Assembly (NCBI GenBank): GCA_007693385.1
Contig: REDR01000055.1
Coordinates: 62,001-126,000 of the forward strand
DNA: 64,000 bases
Source: Anaerolineaceae bacterium
Lineage (GTDB): Bacteria; Chloroflexota; Anaerolineae; Aggregatilineales; Phototrophicaceae
Direction of reading: 5' to 3'
Part shown: positions 47,817 through 56,110 of the stretch, one piece after another
Layout of the letters: every line of letters starts with the position of its first letter
Position numbering within the stretch: position 1 is the stretch's first letter
Notes under the pieces: generated by a model
Told to the model about the DNA's origin: nothing
Database searches by the model: none
The model's input: only the letters and a program-made list of their open reading frames with translations
Made by a program: the position numbers and the translations under genes

Positions 47817-47845
47817 TGGGACGAGCAAACACCACGCCCGTCCCA
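47817..47845 (-). terminator. hairpin between binding-protein and permease genes
   Basis: On the minus strand TGGGACG (47845-47839) pairs with CGTCCCA (47823-47817), followed by TTTTCTTTT. It probably ends most transcripts after the abundant binding protein and lets a fraction continue into the permease genes, a usual arrangement in such operons. Confidence 0.75.
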
Positions 47846-47870
47846 CTATTTTTACCACTGAATGGGGCTT

Positions 47871-49217
47871 TTATTCAAAATCTAGGTTGTAATCCAGCAA
47901 TTCTGCCTCAGCGCGACCTCTAGCGGTGGTCAGAATAGCGCGGATTTCATCCCGAGTCTGTAGATTGCCATCGAGAATTTGCTGGGAGGCGGCGATCAAC
48001 TGGTTACGCACCTCCGTTGACGGGCCAATCACCGCGCCCGCCGTCGCCACATTCGCCTGCGATTCGACTAACTGCGTCACCGGAACGAAGAAGAACGGGT
48101 TCTCGTCGTAGTAGCCTTCATCAACCAACTGATTGTAAGAACTCTCGCGGATGGGGATGTAGCCGGTACCCTGATGCCATTTGATGTCATTGGCGGTGCT
48201 GGTCAGGAAGAAGACAAAATCCGCCGATGCACGCATCTCCTCTTCGGTCTGGTCGATCATCACCCACACGCCACCGCCGCCAACGGTGACGCCATTTGTC
48301 GCGTCTTCATGCGGTAATGGCAGGTACGTCACGCCGAGTCCGAACTGCGCGAAATTCTGAAACAAAGTCAGGCCGGCGCTACTGTTGATGTGAATCGGCG
48401 TGCGCTGGGTGAGGAAAGCGACGCCTTCACCGTTGTTGTCGCCGATGCGTCCGGTATAGGTGTAAAAGCCGTTAGCGTCCAGTTCATCCCACCACACCAT
48501 CGCATCCAGCACTTCGTCACTGTCGAAGAAAACTTCCGTCGCCCGTGCGTCGCGCCCGTTGCCATTATTGACGAACAGCGCGTTGCCCATCGACACCCAC
48601 TGCTCGATGAACCACGTGGACATCGGCCAGTTAACGCACGCATCAAAGCCGAGATCAGCCGCCATCAGCGCTTCACAGGCGGCGGTCACATCCGCGAAAG
48701 TACGCGGCGGATCATCCGGATCAAGACCGGCGGCCTCGAACGCGTCCGTGTTGTAATACATGATCGGGTTCGACAGATTCCACGGCAAGCCCCACAGTTG
48801 GCCGTCGATCACATACGAACCCAGCACGGAGGGCAGAATGTCGTCCAGTGACGCCAATTGTTCTTCCGTCGCCAGCTCACTGATCGGCACGAAGTAGCCG
48901 AAGTCTACCGCCTGCTGTGTCAATCCACTCTCAACCTGTACCACGTTGGGCGCTTGCCCCAGATCGGCATTATCCAGCGCACTCAGGAATATTTCGTTGT
49001 AGTCAGAATCGGCGTTTGTCGAATACGAATTAACGCGCACATTCGGGTAGATCGTCTCGAATTCATCGATGATTTCCTGAATCACAAGCGGACGCAGATC
49101 ATCGCTGAAGATATGCACGAAGTTGATCTCGATGATGTCATCCTGCGCGGCCACCTGCACCGCCAGCAACAGGCCAAGCGAGAAAATCAAAAGCAAAGAA
49201 GTCAATATTTTATTCAA
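47871..49217 (-). CDS. extracellular solute-binding protein, family 1 (UgpB/MalE-like)
   Basis: A 448-residue exported binding protein. A signal peptide is clear (KILTSLLLIFSLGLLLAVQVAAQ, about 24 residues) with no lipobox Cys, so it may be processed by signal peptidase I or stay anchored by the uncleaved helix. The mature part has the SBP_bac_1 pattern, with PWNLSNPIMYYNTDAFEAAGLDPDDPP as the domain hinge region and VMIDQTEEEMRASADFVFFLT later. UgpB-like features suggest glycerol-3-phosphate or an oligosaccharide; the ligand is not certain. First gene of its operon. Confidence 0.9.
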   Translation of the reverse strand: MNKILTSLLLIFSLGLLLAVQVAAQDDIIEINFVHIFSDDLRPLVIQEIIDEFETIYPNVRVNSYSTNADSDYNEIFLSALDNADLGQAPNVVQVESGLTQQAVDFGYFVPISELATEEQLASLDDILPSVLGSYVIDGQLWGLPWNLSNPIMYYNTDAFEAAGLDPDDPPRTFADVTAACEALMAADLGFDACVNWPMSTWFIEQWVSMGNALFVNNGNGRDARATEVFFDSDEVLDAMVWWDELDANGFYTYTGRIGDNNGEGVAFLTQRTPIHINSSAGLTLFQNFAQFGLGVTYLPLPHEDATNGVTVGGGGVWVMIDQTEEEMRASADFVFFLTSTANDIKWHQGTGYIPIRESSYNQLVDEGYYDENPFFFVPVTQLVESQANVATAGAVIGPSTEVRNQLIAASQQILDGNLQTRDEIRAILTTARGRAEAELLDYNLDFE

Positions 49218-49543
49218 CGTTATTTCTCCTCAATATCCAATATCAAAGCATCAGCGTATTAAAGTAACACGCCGTCACCAAAAGAAAGGCAACAACTATT
49301 TAAGCAGAGATTAAACCATATTTAAGCATCTGGCAAAAAGTCGTTGAGAATCGGCGGTCAATAGTGCGTGTGGAAGCAACATAGGCGTAATGCAACATAA
49401 ACGTAACGGAATGCATTGCGCCCCTACAGTCTGAGCGAAAATCTGTAGGGGTGTAGCGTGCCGCGTTCATCCATTCTCATAGATTTAAGGCGATGAATTG
49501 ACTATAATAGGGTGTTGATGGTAAGTGAGGAGGCTTTGAAGTT
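49218..49543. other. intergenic region between binding-protein and 2-hydroxyacid dehydrogenase genes
   Basis: This 326-bp divergent region has no convincing gene. It contains promoter-like TATAAT at 49503-49508 ahead of the dehydrogenase (its -35 is poor), a strong GAGGAGG ribosome-binding site near 49528, and the inverted repeat described separately at 49421-49451. The left half is AT-rich and presumably holds the promoter of the binding-protein operon, which I could not define. Confidence 0.6.
49421..49451. repeat. perfect inverted repeat, 9-bp arms (CCCCTACAG / CTGTAGGGG)
   Basis: CCCCTACAG (49421-49429) and CTGTAGGGG (49443-49451) flank a 13-nt loop. Preceding GCG and following TG extend the appearance of a dispersed GCGCCCCTACAG-type intergenic repeat. 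No T run follows in either direction, so it is not an obvious terminator. Confidence 0.6.
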
Positions 49544-50551
49544 ATGCGCGTTGCGATATTCAGTACCAAGCCGTATGACCGCGATTTCTTGAACGAGATG
49601 AACGAAGGGCATAACCACGATTTCACATTTTACGAGCCGCGATTGACGGCGGAAACTCGTGGGCTAGCGGAGGGATTTCCGGCGGTTTGTGCGTTCGTCA
49701 ACGACCAGCTACCCGCCGACACCATCGCCTATCTAGCGGAGCGCGGCCTCAAGTTGATTGTGTTGCGCTGTGCCGGTTTTAACAATATCGACCTGAACGC
49801 CTGTGATGAGCATGGCGTCACCGTATTGCGCGTGCCCGCGTATTCGCCGCACGCCGTCGCGGAGCATACGCTCGGCCTGATATTGACGCTCAACCGCAAG
49901 ATACACCGCGCCCACAACCGCACCCGCGAAGCGAATTTCTCGCTGGATGGTCTGCTCGGGTTTGATCTGCACGGGCGCACCGTCGGCGTGATTGGTACCG
50001 GCAAGATCGGCGCGGTTTTCATCAACGTGATGAAAGGTCTCGGTTGTCACATTCTGGCGTATGACCCCTACCCCAACGAATCGCTCGGCGTGCAGTATGT
50101 CGCGTTAGACGAACTGCTGGGGCAATCGGATGTTATCTCATTGCATTGTCCGCTAACGCCGGAGACATACCACCTCATCAACCCGGACACCATCGCGCAG
50201 ATGAAGCGCGGCGTCATGCTCATCAACACCAGTCGCGGCGCGTTGATCGACACGCAGGCGGTGTTGGATGCGCTGAAAGATGAGCAGATCGGCTATGTCG
50301 GACTCGATGTCTATGAAGAAGAATCCGACCTGTTCTTTGAGGATTTATCAGATCGTATCGTGCGTGATGATGTATTCATGCGCCTGATGACCTTCCCCAA
50401 CGTGATCGTGACCGGCCATCAAGCATTCTTCACGCAGGACGCGCTCCGCGCCATCGCCACGACGACGGTCAACAACGTCACCGCATTTGAAAAAGGCGAC
50501 ATCAACCCGGAAAATCAAGTCATGGCCGAAAAGGTGATCCGTTCCAGCTAG
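49544..50551 (+). CDS. ldhA: D-2-hydroxyacid dehydrogenase (D-lactate dehydrogenase-like)
   Basis: A 335-residue NAD-dependent dehydrogenase. The N-terminus [18 protein letters not shown] is shared with fermentative D-lactate dehydrogenases; the NAD fold has [10 protein letters not shown], then [17 protein letters not shown], the catalytic Arg in [12 protein letters not shown], Glu in GLDVYEEE and His in [10 protein letters not shown]. It would interconvert pyruvate and D-lactate. Other 2-oxoacids are possible. A strong GAGGAGG lies upstream of the ATG. Confidence 0.9.
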   Translation: MRVAIFSTKPYDRDFLNEMNEGHNHDFTFYEPRLTAETRGLAEGFPAVCAFVNDQLPADTIAYLAERGLKLIVLRCAGFNNIDLNACDEHGVTVLRVPAYSPHAVAEHTLGLILTLNRKIHRAHNRTREANFSLDGLLGFDLHGRTVGVIGTGKIGAVFINVMKGLGCHILAYDPYPNESLGVQYVALDELLGQSDVISLHCPLTPETYHLINPDTIAQMKRGVMLINTSRGALIDTQAVLDALKDEQIGYVGLDVYEEESDLFFEDLSDRIVRDDVFMRLMTFPNVIVTGHQAFFTQDALRAIATTTVNNVTAFEKGDINPENQVMAEKVIRSS

Positions 50552-50620
50552 TGCAAAGAATGCGATCATCCAGAAAGCGATAAACTCAGCACGCTCACCA
50601 GTCAAGGGACAGGATTCAAG

Positions 50621-52828
50621 TTGAACGTATTGAAAATATTCAAACGATCTACTGCCGAACAAACAGAGACCAGCCGCCAACTCGGTATGTTTGGCGGGGT
50701 GTTCGTCCCCACCATGCTCACTATTCTCGGCGTCATTTATTTGCGTGTCGGTTGGACGGTGGGCAATGCCGGATTAGGCGGCGGCCTGTTTATCATCATG
50801 CTGGCAACCCTCATCACGCTATTCACCACACTCTCGATCTCGTCCATCGCCACCAATATTCGTGTAGGCGCGGGCGGTGCGTTCTCCATCATCTCGCAAT
50901 CGCTGGGCGTGGAGATGGGTGGGAGCATCGTCACGCCGCTTTATGTGGCGCTGTCAATTTCGATAGCTTTTTATGTGTTCGCTTTCACCGAAGGCTGGAT
51001 GAAGATATTCCCCGAACATCCCGAAGTGGTCGTCGTGCTGGCCTGCTTCACACTGATGTTTGCCGTCGCCTACGTCAGCGCCAACTTCGCCACGCGCATC
51101 CAGTATTTGATCGGCGCGGTGGTGCTGGTATCGCTGTTTTCGGTGTTTCTGGGCACGTTCGCCATCGCCGACACCCCCGGCCTGACCGAGACGCCGGTGC
51201 TGATCGGTGACTTCCCCAGTGGCGACTTCTGGCACATCTTCGCGGTGTTCTTCCCCTCGGTCACCGGCATTCTAGTCGGCGTGAATATGTCGGGCGCATT
51301 GAAGGACCCGCGCCGCGACATCCCACGCGGCACACTGTTAGCGGTGCTGGTCGGGTTGGTACTCTATGTCGGGCTGGCGATCTGGCTGTCATTCAAAGCG
51401 ACGCCCGATGAACTGGTCGAGAATTTAATCATCGTCGTGGACAAAGCCCTGTACGGCCCGGCGATTCTGGCCGGCATTCTGGCCGCCACATTCTCATCAG
51501 GATTGGCCGCACTGGTCGGCGCACCGCGCGTTATGCAGGCGCTAGCCGAAAGAGATGTGATCCCGGGCGGCGGCTTCCTAAAATACGAGAACGCCAAAGG
51601 CGAGCCGCGTCCGGCGCTGTGGATGACCGGCGCTATCGGGCTAGCGGCGACGTTCTTCGGCTTACTCACCGGCGGCTTGAACGCCATCGCCCCCCTGATG
51701 ACGATGTTCTTCCTCATCACGTATAGCGTGCTGAATGGCGTTATCTTGATTGAGCGTGCGCTAGGGTTGGTCAGCTTCCGTCCGACTTTTGCCGTACATT
51801 GGATCATACCGCTACTCGGCTTCGTCGGTACGATTTGCGTGATGTTTCTCATCAATGCGCTGTTCAGTCTGGTTTCGCTGATCGTGGTTTTCGCACTATA
51901 CGCCTATCTATCGCGCCGCCAACTCACCGCGCCATGGAGCGATGTCCGCAGTGGTCTGTTCGTCACCTTCGCGGAATGGGCGGCCAAGCGCGTCGGCAAA
52001 TCATTGAGTGGGCAAGAACGCGCATGGAAGCCGAACCTGCTGGTGCCGGTCATATCGAATGATGACCTGCTCGGCAGTTATCGCTTTCTACGGGCAATCA
52101 CCTATCCACGCGGATCGGTGCATGTCGTCGGCATCCACCGCACCGACGAAGCGGATAAAATCAGTGAGATACCGAGTACGATAGAGGCGTTCAATCAGGA
52201 TAAAATTTTCGCCCGTAGCGCCTCGCTATGTATGGAAAATTACAAAGAAGGTCTGGTCAGTTCTATTGACCTGCTGAGCGGGGTATTCTTTCGCCCGAAT
52301 GCGCTGTTCATGACGGTGCATCCTGACCACGATCAAACAGACCTGCAATACATCTATGACCGCGCCAAAGCCAACGAGATGGGCGTCATCCTGTACACCG
52401 AACACCCGATCACCAGTACCGGACGCGAACAGACCATCAATATCTGGGTGCGCGAACAGAGTCCATCATGGGAGATACGCCTGCACCTGAGTAATCTCGA
52501 TCTGGCGTTACTGCTGGCTTATCAAATTTCGCGCAATTGGAACGGCCACATCAACCTGATAACCGTCGTTCAGGATGAGAAAGAGAAAGCCAACGGCGAA
52601 AAGTTCTTCCGCGATATGATAACGTGGGGGCGTATGCCACGCGGCACGCAGGGCATCGTATACGTCGGGACTTTTGATGAGGCACTATCCAGAGCGCCCA
52701 AAGCCGACCTCAGCGTGTTCGGATTACACAACAACATCGACATCGCGTTCATGTTCCGCGTCATGCATGAGGCGCGTTCGTCGTGTATTTTCGTGCGCGA
52801 TTCCGGCTACGAGAGCGCCCTCGCGTGA
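50621..52828 (+). CDS. SLC12-like (cation-chloride cotransporter / amino acid permease superfamily) transporter
   Basis: A 735-residue membrane protein with about twelve helices (residues ~25-435) and a soluble C-terminal domain (~450-735). The first helix region GMFGGVFVPTMLTILGVIYLR and IRVGAGGAFSIISQSLG resemble the NKCC/KCC family; VFFPSVTGILVGVNMSGALKDPRRDIPRGTL is the conserved APC helix 6 area. Bacterial relatives carry amino acids or K+/Cl-. The start is TTG at 50621 with AGGA 6 nt upstream; the family match begins about 20 residues later. It is 69 bp after ldhA and upstream of the lysine leader promoter. Confidence 0.85.
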   Translation: MNVLKIFKRSTAEQTETSRQLGMFGGVFVPTMLTILGVIYLRVGWTVGNAGLGGGLFIIMLATLITLFTTLSISSIATNIRVGAGGAFSIISQSLGVEMGGSIVTPLYVALSISIAFYVFAFTEGWMKIFPEHPEVVVVLACFTLMFAVAYVSANFATRIQYLIGAVVLVSLFSVFLGTFAIADTPGLTETPVLIGDFPSGDFWHIFAVFFPSVTGILVGVNMSGALKDPRRDIPRGTLLAVLVGLVLYVGLAIWLSFKATPDELVENLIIVVDKALYGPAILAGILAATFSSGLAALVGAPRVMQALAERDVIPGGGFLKYENAKGEPRPALWMTGAIGLAATFFGLLTGGLNAIAPLMTMFFLITYSVLNGVILIERALGLVSFRPTFAVHWIIPLLGFVGTICVMFLINALFSLVSLIVVFALYAYLSRRQLTAPWSDVRSGLFVTFAEWAAKRVGKSLSGQERAWKPNLLVPVISNDDLLGSYRFLRAITYPRGSVHVVGIHRTDEADKISEIPSTIEAFNQDKIFARSASLCMENYKEGLVSSIDLLSGVFFRPNALFMTVHPDHDQTDLQYIYDRAKANEMGVILYTEHPITSTGREQTINIWVREQSPSWEIRLHLSNLDLALLLAYQISRNWNGHINLITVVQDEKEKANGEKFFRDMITWGRMPRGTQGIVYVGTFDEALSRAPKADLSVFGLHNNIDIAFMFRVMHEARSSCIFVRDSGYESALA

Positions 52829-52835
52829 TGCGATC

Positions 52836-52864
52836 TTGACAAGCGCTGGCTCTGCGGTTATATT
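52836..52864 (+). promoter_or_regulatory. promoter of the lysine (homocitrate) operon
   Basis: TTGACA (52836-52841), 17-bp spacer, TATATT (52859-52864): near-consensus. Expected +1 about 52871, 18 nt before the first ATG of leader peptide 1. A second TATAAT at 52883-52888 lacks a matching -35. Confidence 0.85.
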
Positions 52865-52888
52865 CTGCCCCATTGATGCCGGTATAAT

Positions 52889-52951
52889 ATGGTAAAAATA
52901 ATGGTAATGTCGATCAGCAAGCAGGCCAAGAAGCACACCCCTGAACGCTAA
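52889..52951 (+). CDS. lysine operon leader peptide 1 (up to 20 residues)
   Basis: Three in-frame ATGs (52889, 52901, 52907) open a frame ending at TAA 52949-52951. From the last ATG it reads M-S-I-S-K-Q-A-K-K-H-T-P-E-R; from the first it gains another Lys. Three AAG codons stand in five positions. No good ribosome-binding site is seen, so the start is uncertain. The sequence K-x-x-K-K-H-x-P is repeated in leader peptide 2, and the nucleotides around AAGAAGCACA also match, indicating duplication. Confidence 0.75.
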   Translation: MVKIMVMSISKQAKKHTPER

Positions 52952-53026
52952 GTTCGGGCTTTTTGCTTGCGCGGATCACATCATCCCACTAGCGATAGCA
53001 ACAGCGCCCGAAACGGGCGCTTTTTT
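52940..53026 (+). terminator. lysine attenuator 1 with alternative pairings
   Basis: Terminator: GCGCCCG (53004-53010) and CGGGCGC (53014-53020), then six T (53021-53026). Antiterminator: TTCGGGC (52953-52959), starting 2 nt after the leader 1 stop codon, is a perfect complement of GCCCGAA (53006-53012) in the terminator 5' arm. A protector hairpin CCTGAAC/GTTCGGG (52940-52946 with 52952-52958, one G-U pair) spans the stop codon and sequesters the antiterminator strand. Ribosomes stalled on the AAG codons would cover the first arm and favour read-through. Confidence 0.83.
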
Positions 53027-53046
53027 GTTTTGAGGAGAGAGACAAC

Positions 53047-53097
53047 ATGACTTTGCACGACATCAAGAAGACCAAGAAGCACATCCCACCGGACTAA
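53047..53097 (+). CDS. lysine operon leader peptide 2 (16 residues)
   Basis: ATG 53047, TAA 53095-53097, product M-T-L-H-D-I-K-K-T-K-K-H-I-P-P-D. Four AAG codons lie in five positions. A strong ribosome-binding site GAGGAG (53032-53037) is well spaced, so translation is very likely. The frame begins 20 bp after terminator 1, so it is only transcribed when attenuator 1 is passed. Confidence 0.85.
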   Translation: MTLHDIKKTKKHIPPD

Positions 53098-53182
53098 CCC
53101 TCTGGATTTTTGCGCTTCTCCGGTCAAGCTATAGGCCAGAACGCACAACCGCCGCCAGATGGGTTCATCTGGCGGTTTTTTT
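53098..53182 (+). terminator. lysine attenuator 2 with alternative pairing
   Basis: Terminator: CCGCCAGATG (53152-53161) and CATCTGGCGG (53166-53175), 10-bp stem, GGTT loop, then seven T (53176-53182). Antiterminator: CCCTCTGG (53098-53105), directly after the leader 2 stop codon, pairs with CCAGATGGG (53155-53163) as 5 + 3 bp with one bulged T. A second CCAGA at 53136-53140 could pair with the same strand as a protector. A ribosome on the stop codon would cover the antiterminator strand. AAGGAG of the next gene follows at about 53200. Confidence 0.8.
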
Positions 53183-53214
53183 ATCCCGATCAACTTTTTA
53201 AGGAGTAACACACG

Positions 53215-54348
53215 ATGCCATTTGAGCATTACAGCATCATCGAAAGCACATTGAGAGAAGGCGAACAATTCAGCACCGCCACGTTTTCAACCGCCGACAA
53301 ACAACAAATCGCCGCCATGCTGGACGATTTCGGCGTGGAGATGATCGAGATGACATCGCCCTGCGCTTCGCCACAGAGCGAGTCCGACATTCGCGCCGTC
53401 GTCGATATGGGATTGAATGCGCGTATCCTCACCCACATCCGCTGTCACCGTGATGACGCTCTGCGGGCGCTGGATACCGGCGTACATGGCGTCGATGTCG
53501 TCATCGGCACATCGCCACAACTGATGCAACACAGTCACGGCAAAAGCATCCGGCAGATCATCGACACCGCATGGGATGTTTTGAGCTTCATCCGCGAACA
53601 AAGGCCGGATATCATCCTGCGCTTCAGCACCGAAGACTCCTTCCGTAGCCGCGAATCCGACCTGTTGCGCGTGTATCTGGCCGTCGCCGATATGGGGCTG
53701 GTAGATCGGTTGGGCGTGGCCGATACCGTCGGCGTCGCCTCCCCCGATCAAGTGGAGCGACTGGTCGGGCAGTTGGTACGCCTGACCGGATTAGATGTCG
53801 AGTTTCACGGTCACAATGATAGCGGATGCGCTATCGCTAATGCGTGCGCCGCGCTCGTCGGTGGCGCGACCCACATCGACACATCCGTTCTCGGCATCGG
53901 AGAGCGCAACGGCATCACACCACTGGGGGGGCTGGTGGCGCGGCTGTACACGCTGAACCGCGCCTACGTGGAAAAATATCATCTGCCGTTATTGCCAGAA
54001 CTCGATGCACTGATCGCGTCGCTATGTCAAATACAGATTCCGTTCAATAATTACATCACCGGCGCCAGCGCATTCATCCACAAAGCCGGTATCCACGCTA
54101 AAGCGGTGCTGGCCGATCCGACGACATACGAAGCGATCAATCCGGCTGATTTCGGGATGCGGCGCGAAATCAGCATCGGCCACCGCCTGACCGGATGGAA
54201 TGCGGTACGTGACCGCGCCGACCAGCTCGGCCTGACGATTGACGACGATAACCTGCGACAGATCACGCGGCGCATCAAAGCGCAGGCTGATAACGCGCCG
54301 CTCGGTCTGGATGAAGTCGATCATCTGCTACGGGAGAATGCGCGATGA
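53215..54348 (+). CDS. homocitrate synthase (LysS/LYS20 type)
   Basis: A 377-residue DRE-TIM metallolyase that condenses 2-oxoglutarate with acetyl-CoA, first step of the alpha-aminoadipate lysine route. Family segments are [49 protein letters not shown]-like [16 protein letters not shown], metal ligands in [15 protein letters not shown] and [14 protein letters not shown]. The REGEQF and THI-C motifs distinguish homocitrate synthases from LeuA and CimA, both also in this window; similarity to the Thermus enzyme is extensive from memory. The C-terminal LeuA regulatory domain is absent. NifV is a less likely alternative as no nif gene is near. Confidence 0.9.
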   Translation: MPFEHYSIIESTLREGEQFSTATFSTADKQQIAAMLDDFGVEMIEMTSPCASPQSESDIRAVVDMGLNARILTHIRCHRDDALRALDTGVHGVDVVIGTSPQLMQHSHGKSIRQIIDTAWDVLSFIREQRPDIILRFSTEDSFRSRESDLLRVYLAVADMGLVDRLGVADTVGVASPDQVERLVGQLVRLTGLDVEFHGHNDSGCAIANACAALVGGATHIDTSVLGIGERNGITPLGGLVARLYTLNRAYVEKYHLPLLPELDALIASLCQIQIPFNNYITGASAFIHKAGIHAKAVLADPTTYEAINPADFGMRREISIGHRLTGWNAVRDRADQLGLTIDDDNLRQITRRIKAQADNAPLGLDEVDHLLRENAR

Positions 54349-55601
54349 CCGGCTATACATTTGCGGAGAAAGCATTGGGGCGGGCGGCAGGTGGCCTGAC
54401 GGTACGCGCCGGTGAGGTGGTTGATGTGACGCCGGATTTAGTATTCAGCCACGATAATACCGCCGCCATCCGGCGCATCTTTCAGGACGAAATCGGCGCG
54501 ACGACGATCAAGCATCCGGAGCGCGTCGCGTTCACGCTCGATCATGCCGTGCCCGCGCCGACCACCCGCCACGCGCAAAATCACGCTGAGATACGCGAAT
54601 GGGTGCGCCAGCAGAACGTCGCGCACTTCTTTGAAGTCGGGCGCGGCATCTGTCATCAGGTCATCAGTGAAGAGGGGTTGATACTGCCCGGCGAACTGAT
54701 CTTCGGCTCGGATAGCCACACGACGCATTTCGGCTGGCTGGGCGCGTTCGGGATGGCCGTCGGGCGTACTGAGATGGCGGCGCTGTGGTTGACCGGCCAG
54801 ATATGGCTTCAAGTACCCCGCGCCCTGCGAATCTGGCTGGATGGTCGCCCGCAACCGTACACCACCGCCAAAGATGTCGCCCTGCATATACTGGGCAGAT
54901 ACGGCGCGGACGGCGGGCAATATCGCAGTGTGGAATTCGCGGGGAATGCTATCACCCATTTATCGCTATCGGAACGCGCCGTGCTGACCAACATGATGGC
55001 CGAATTCGGCGCGATGAACGCCTACATGCCGCCTGATGATGCGGTGTTCGACTATCTTCAGCCGCATCAAGAACGCGATTATACGCCGCTATATCCCGAC
55101 GCCGACGCCGTTTACGACGAGACGCACCACATTGACATCAGCGCCCTGACGCCGCAGATCGCCCGCCCCCATCGCCCCGATAACGTGGTCGCGCTCGACG
55201 AAGTGGCCGGGACACCGGTACAGCAGGCTTTCATCGGCACATGCACCAACGGACGCTATGAGGATTTATGCGCGGCGGCGGAAATCCTGCGCGGGCAACG
55301 CGCCCGCATCCGCTTGATCGTCATTCCCGCCAGTTCGCACGTGTTGGAGCAAGCCGCCCGTTCCGGCGTGCTAGCTGATCTGATCTCAGCCGGTGCCACC
55401 ATCAGCACGCCCGGATGTGGTCCGTGCATGGGCAATCACATGGGCGTACCCGCGCCGGATGAAGCCACCATCAGCACCGGCAATCGCAACTTTCGCGGGC
55501 GCATGGGCACCCGCGAAGCCGATATTTACCTGTCGAATCCGTACGTTGTGGCCGCCAGCGCCATCACCGGACGCATCACCGATCCACAGGAGGTACTGTA
55601 A
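54345..55601 (+). CDS. homoaconitase large subunit (LysT-like)
   Basis: A 418-residue aconitase-family large subunit. Seen are [33 protein letters not shown]-like [33 protein letters not shown], and the [4Fe-4S] Cys in [14 protein letters not shown] and [15 protein letters not shown]. At about 418 residues it belongs to the short archaeal/Thermus-type LeuC/LysT group, unlike the 477-residue LeuC at 18 kb. Being sandwiched between homocitrate synthase (4-bp overlap) and a matching small subunit (1-bp overlap) argues for homoaconitate as substrate. Confidence 0.88.
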   Translation: MTGYTFAEKALGRAAGGLTVRAGEVVDVTPDLVFSHDNTAAIRRIFQDEIGATTIKHPERVAFTLDHAVPAPTTRHAQNHAEIREWVRQQNVAHFFEVGRGICHQVISEEGLILPGELIFGSDSHTTHFGWLGAFGMAVGRTEMAALWLTGQIWLQVPRALRIWLDGRPQPYTTAKDVALHILGRYGADGGQYRSVEFAGNAITHLSLSERAVLTNMMAEFGAMNAYMPPDDAVFDYLQPHQERDYTPLYPDADAVYDETHHIDISALTPQIARPHRPDNVVALDEVAGTPVQQAFIGTCTNGRYEDLCAAAEILRGQRARIRLIVIPASSHVLEQAARSGVLADLISAGATISTPGCGPCMGNHMGVPAPDEATISTGNRNFRGRMGTREADIYLSNPYVVAASAITGRITDPQEVL

Positions 55602-56095
55602 TGACCACGACCACGCATCGCGCATGGGTTTATGGCGATAACGTCAATACCGATGTCATTTTTCCGGGCAAATACACGTACACCGTGCGCGAGCCGGAGC
55701 AGATCGCCCGCCATGCGCTTGAGGACTTAGACGCCGATTTCGCATCAAATGTACAATCCGGCGATGTGATCGTCGCCGGACGCAATTGGGGCTGTGGCAG
55801 TAGCCGCGAGCAAGCCGTCACCGCGTTGAAATATTGCGGCGTGCGCGTCATCATCGCGCAGGCGTTTAGCGGGCTATATTTTCGTAATTGCATCAATCAG
55901 GGGATTCACCCCATTCTGTGCCCACCCGACTTCAACAAATCGATCAAGACCGGCGACACTGTTCTGATTGACTATGCGAAGGGTGTAATCAGCGCGAACG
56001 GCGAGACGTTCAACATCCCGCCGCTATCGCCGACAGTGCGCCATATCTTATCTGCTGGCGGACTGGTCGCTATGCTCAAAGCGCGATCCGGTTAA
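55601..56095 (+). CDS. homoaconitase small subunit (LysU-like)
   Basis: A 164-residue swivel-domain subunit: YGDNVNTDVIFPGKYTYTV, GDVIVAGRNWGCGSSREQAV, AQAFSGLYFRNCINQGIHPI. The short length and PGKYTYT loop, which contacts the substrate side chain in this family, separate it from LeuD (205 residues, PARFLK) at 17 kb. It completes the heterodimer with the preceding gene. The operon ends here; genes for homoisocitrate dehydrogenase, LysW and LysX-Z are not in this window. Confidence 0.88.
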   Translation: MTTTTHRAWVYGDNVNTDVIFPGKYTYTVREPEQIARHALEDLDADFASNVQSGDVIVAGRNWGCGSSREQAVTALKYCGVRVIIAQAFSGLYFRNCINQGIHPILCPPDFNKSIKTGDTVLIDYAKGVISANGETFNIPPLSPTVRHILSAGGLVAMLKARSG

Positions 56096-56110
56096 GCTCA
56101 TCGCGCTGAT

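Noticed and set aside
52865-53200. Lysine riboswitch (L box) before homocitrate synthase
   Set aside because: No multi-helix L-box core; two short translated frames with Lys runs and their own terminators are present instead.
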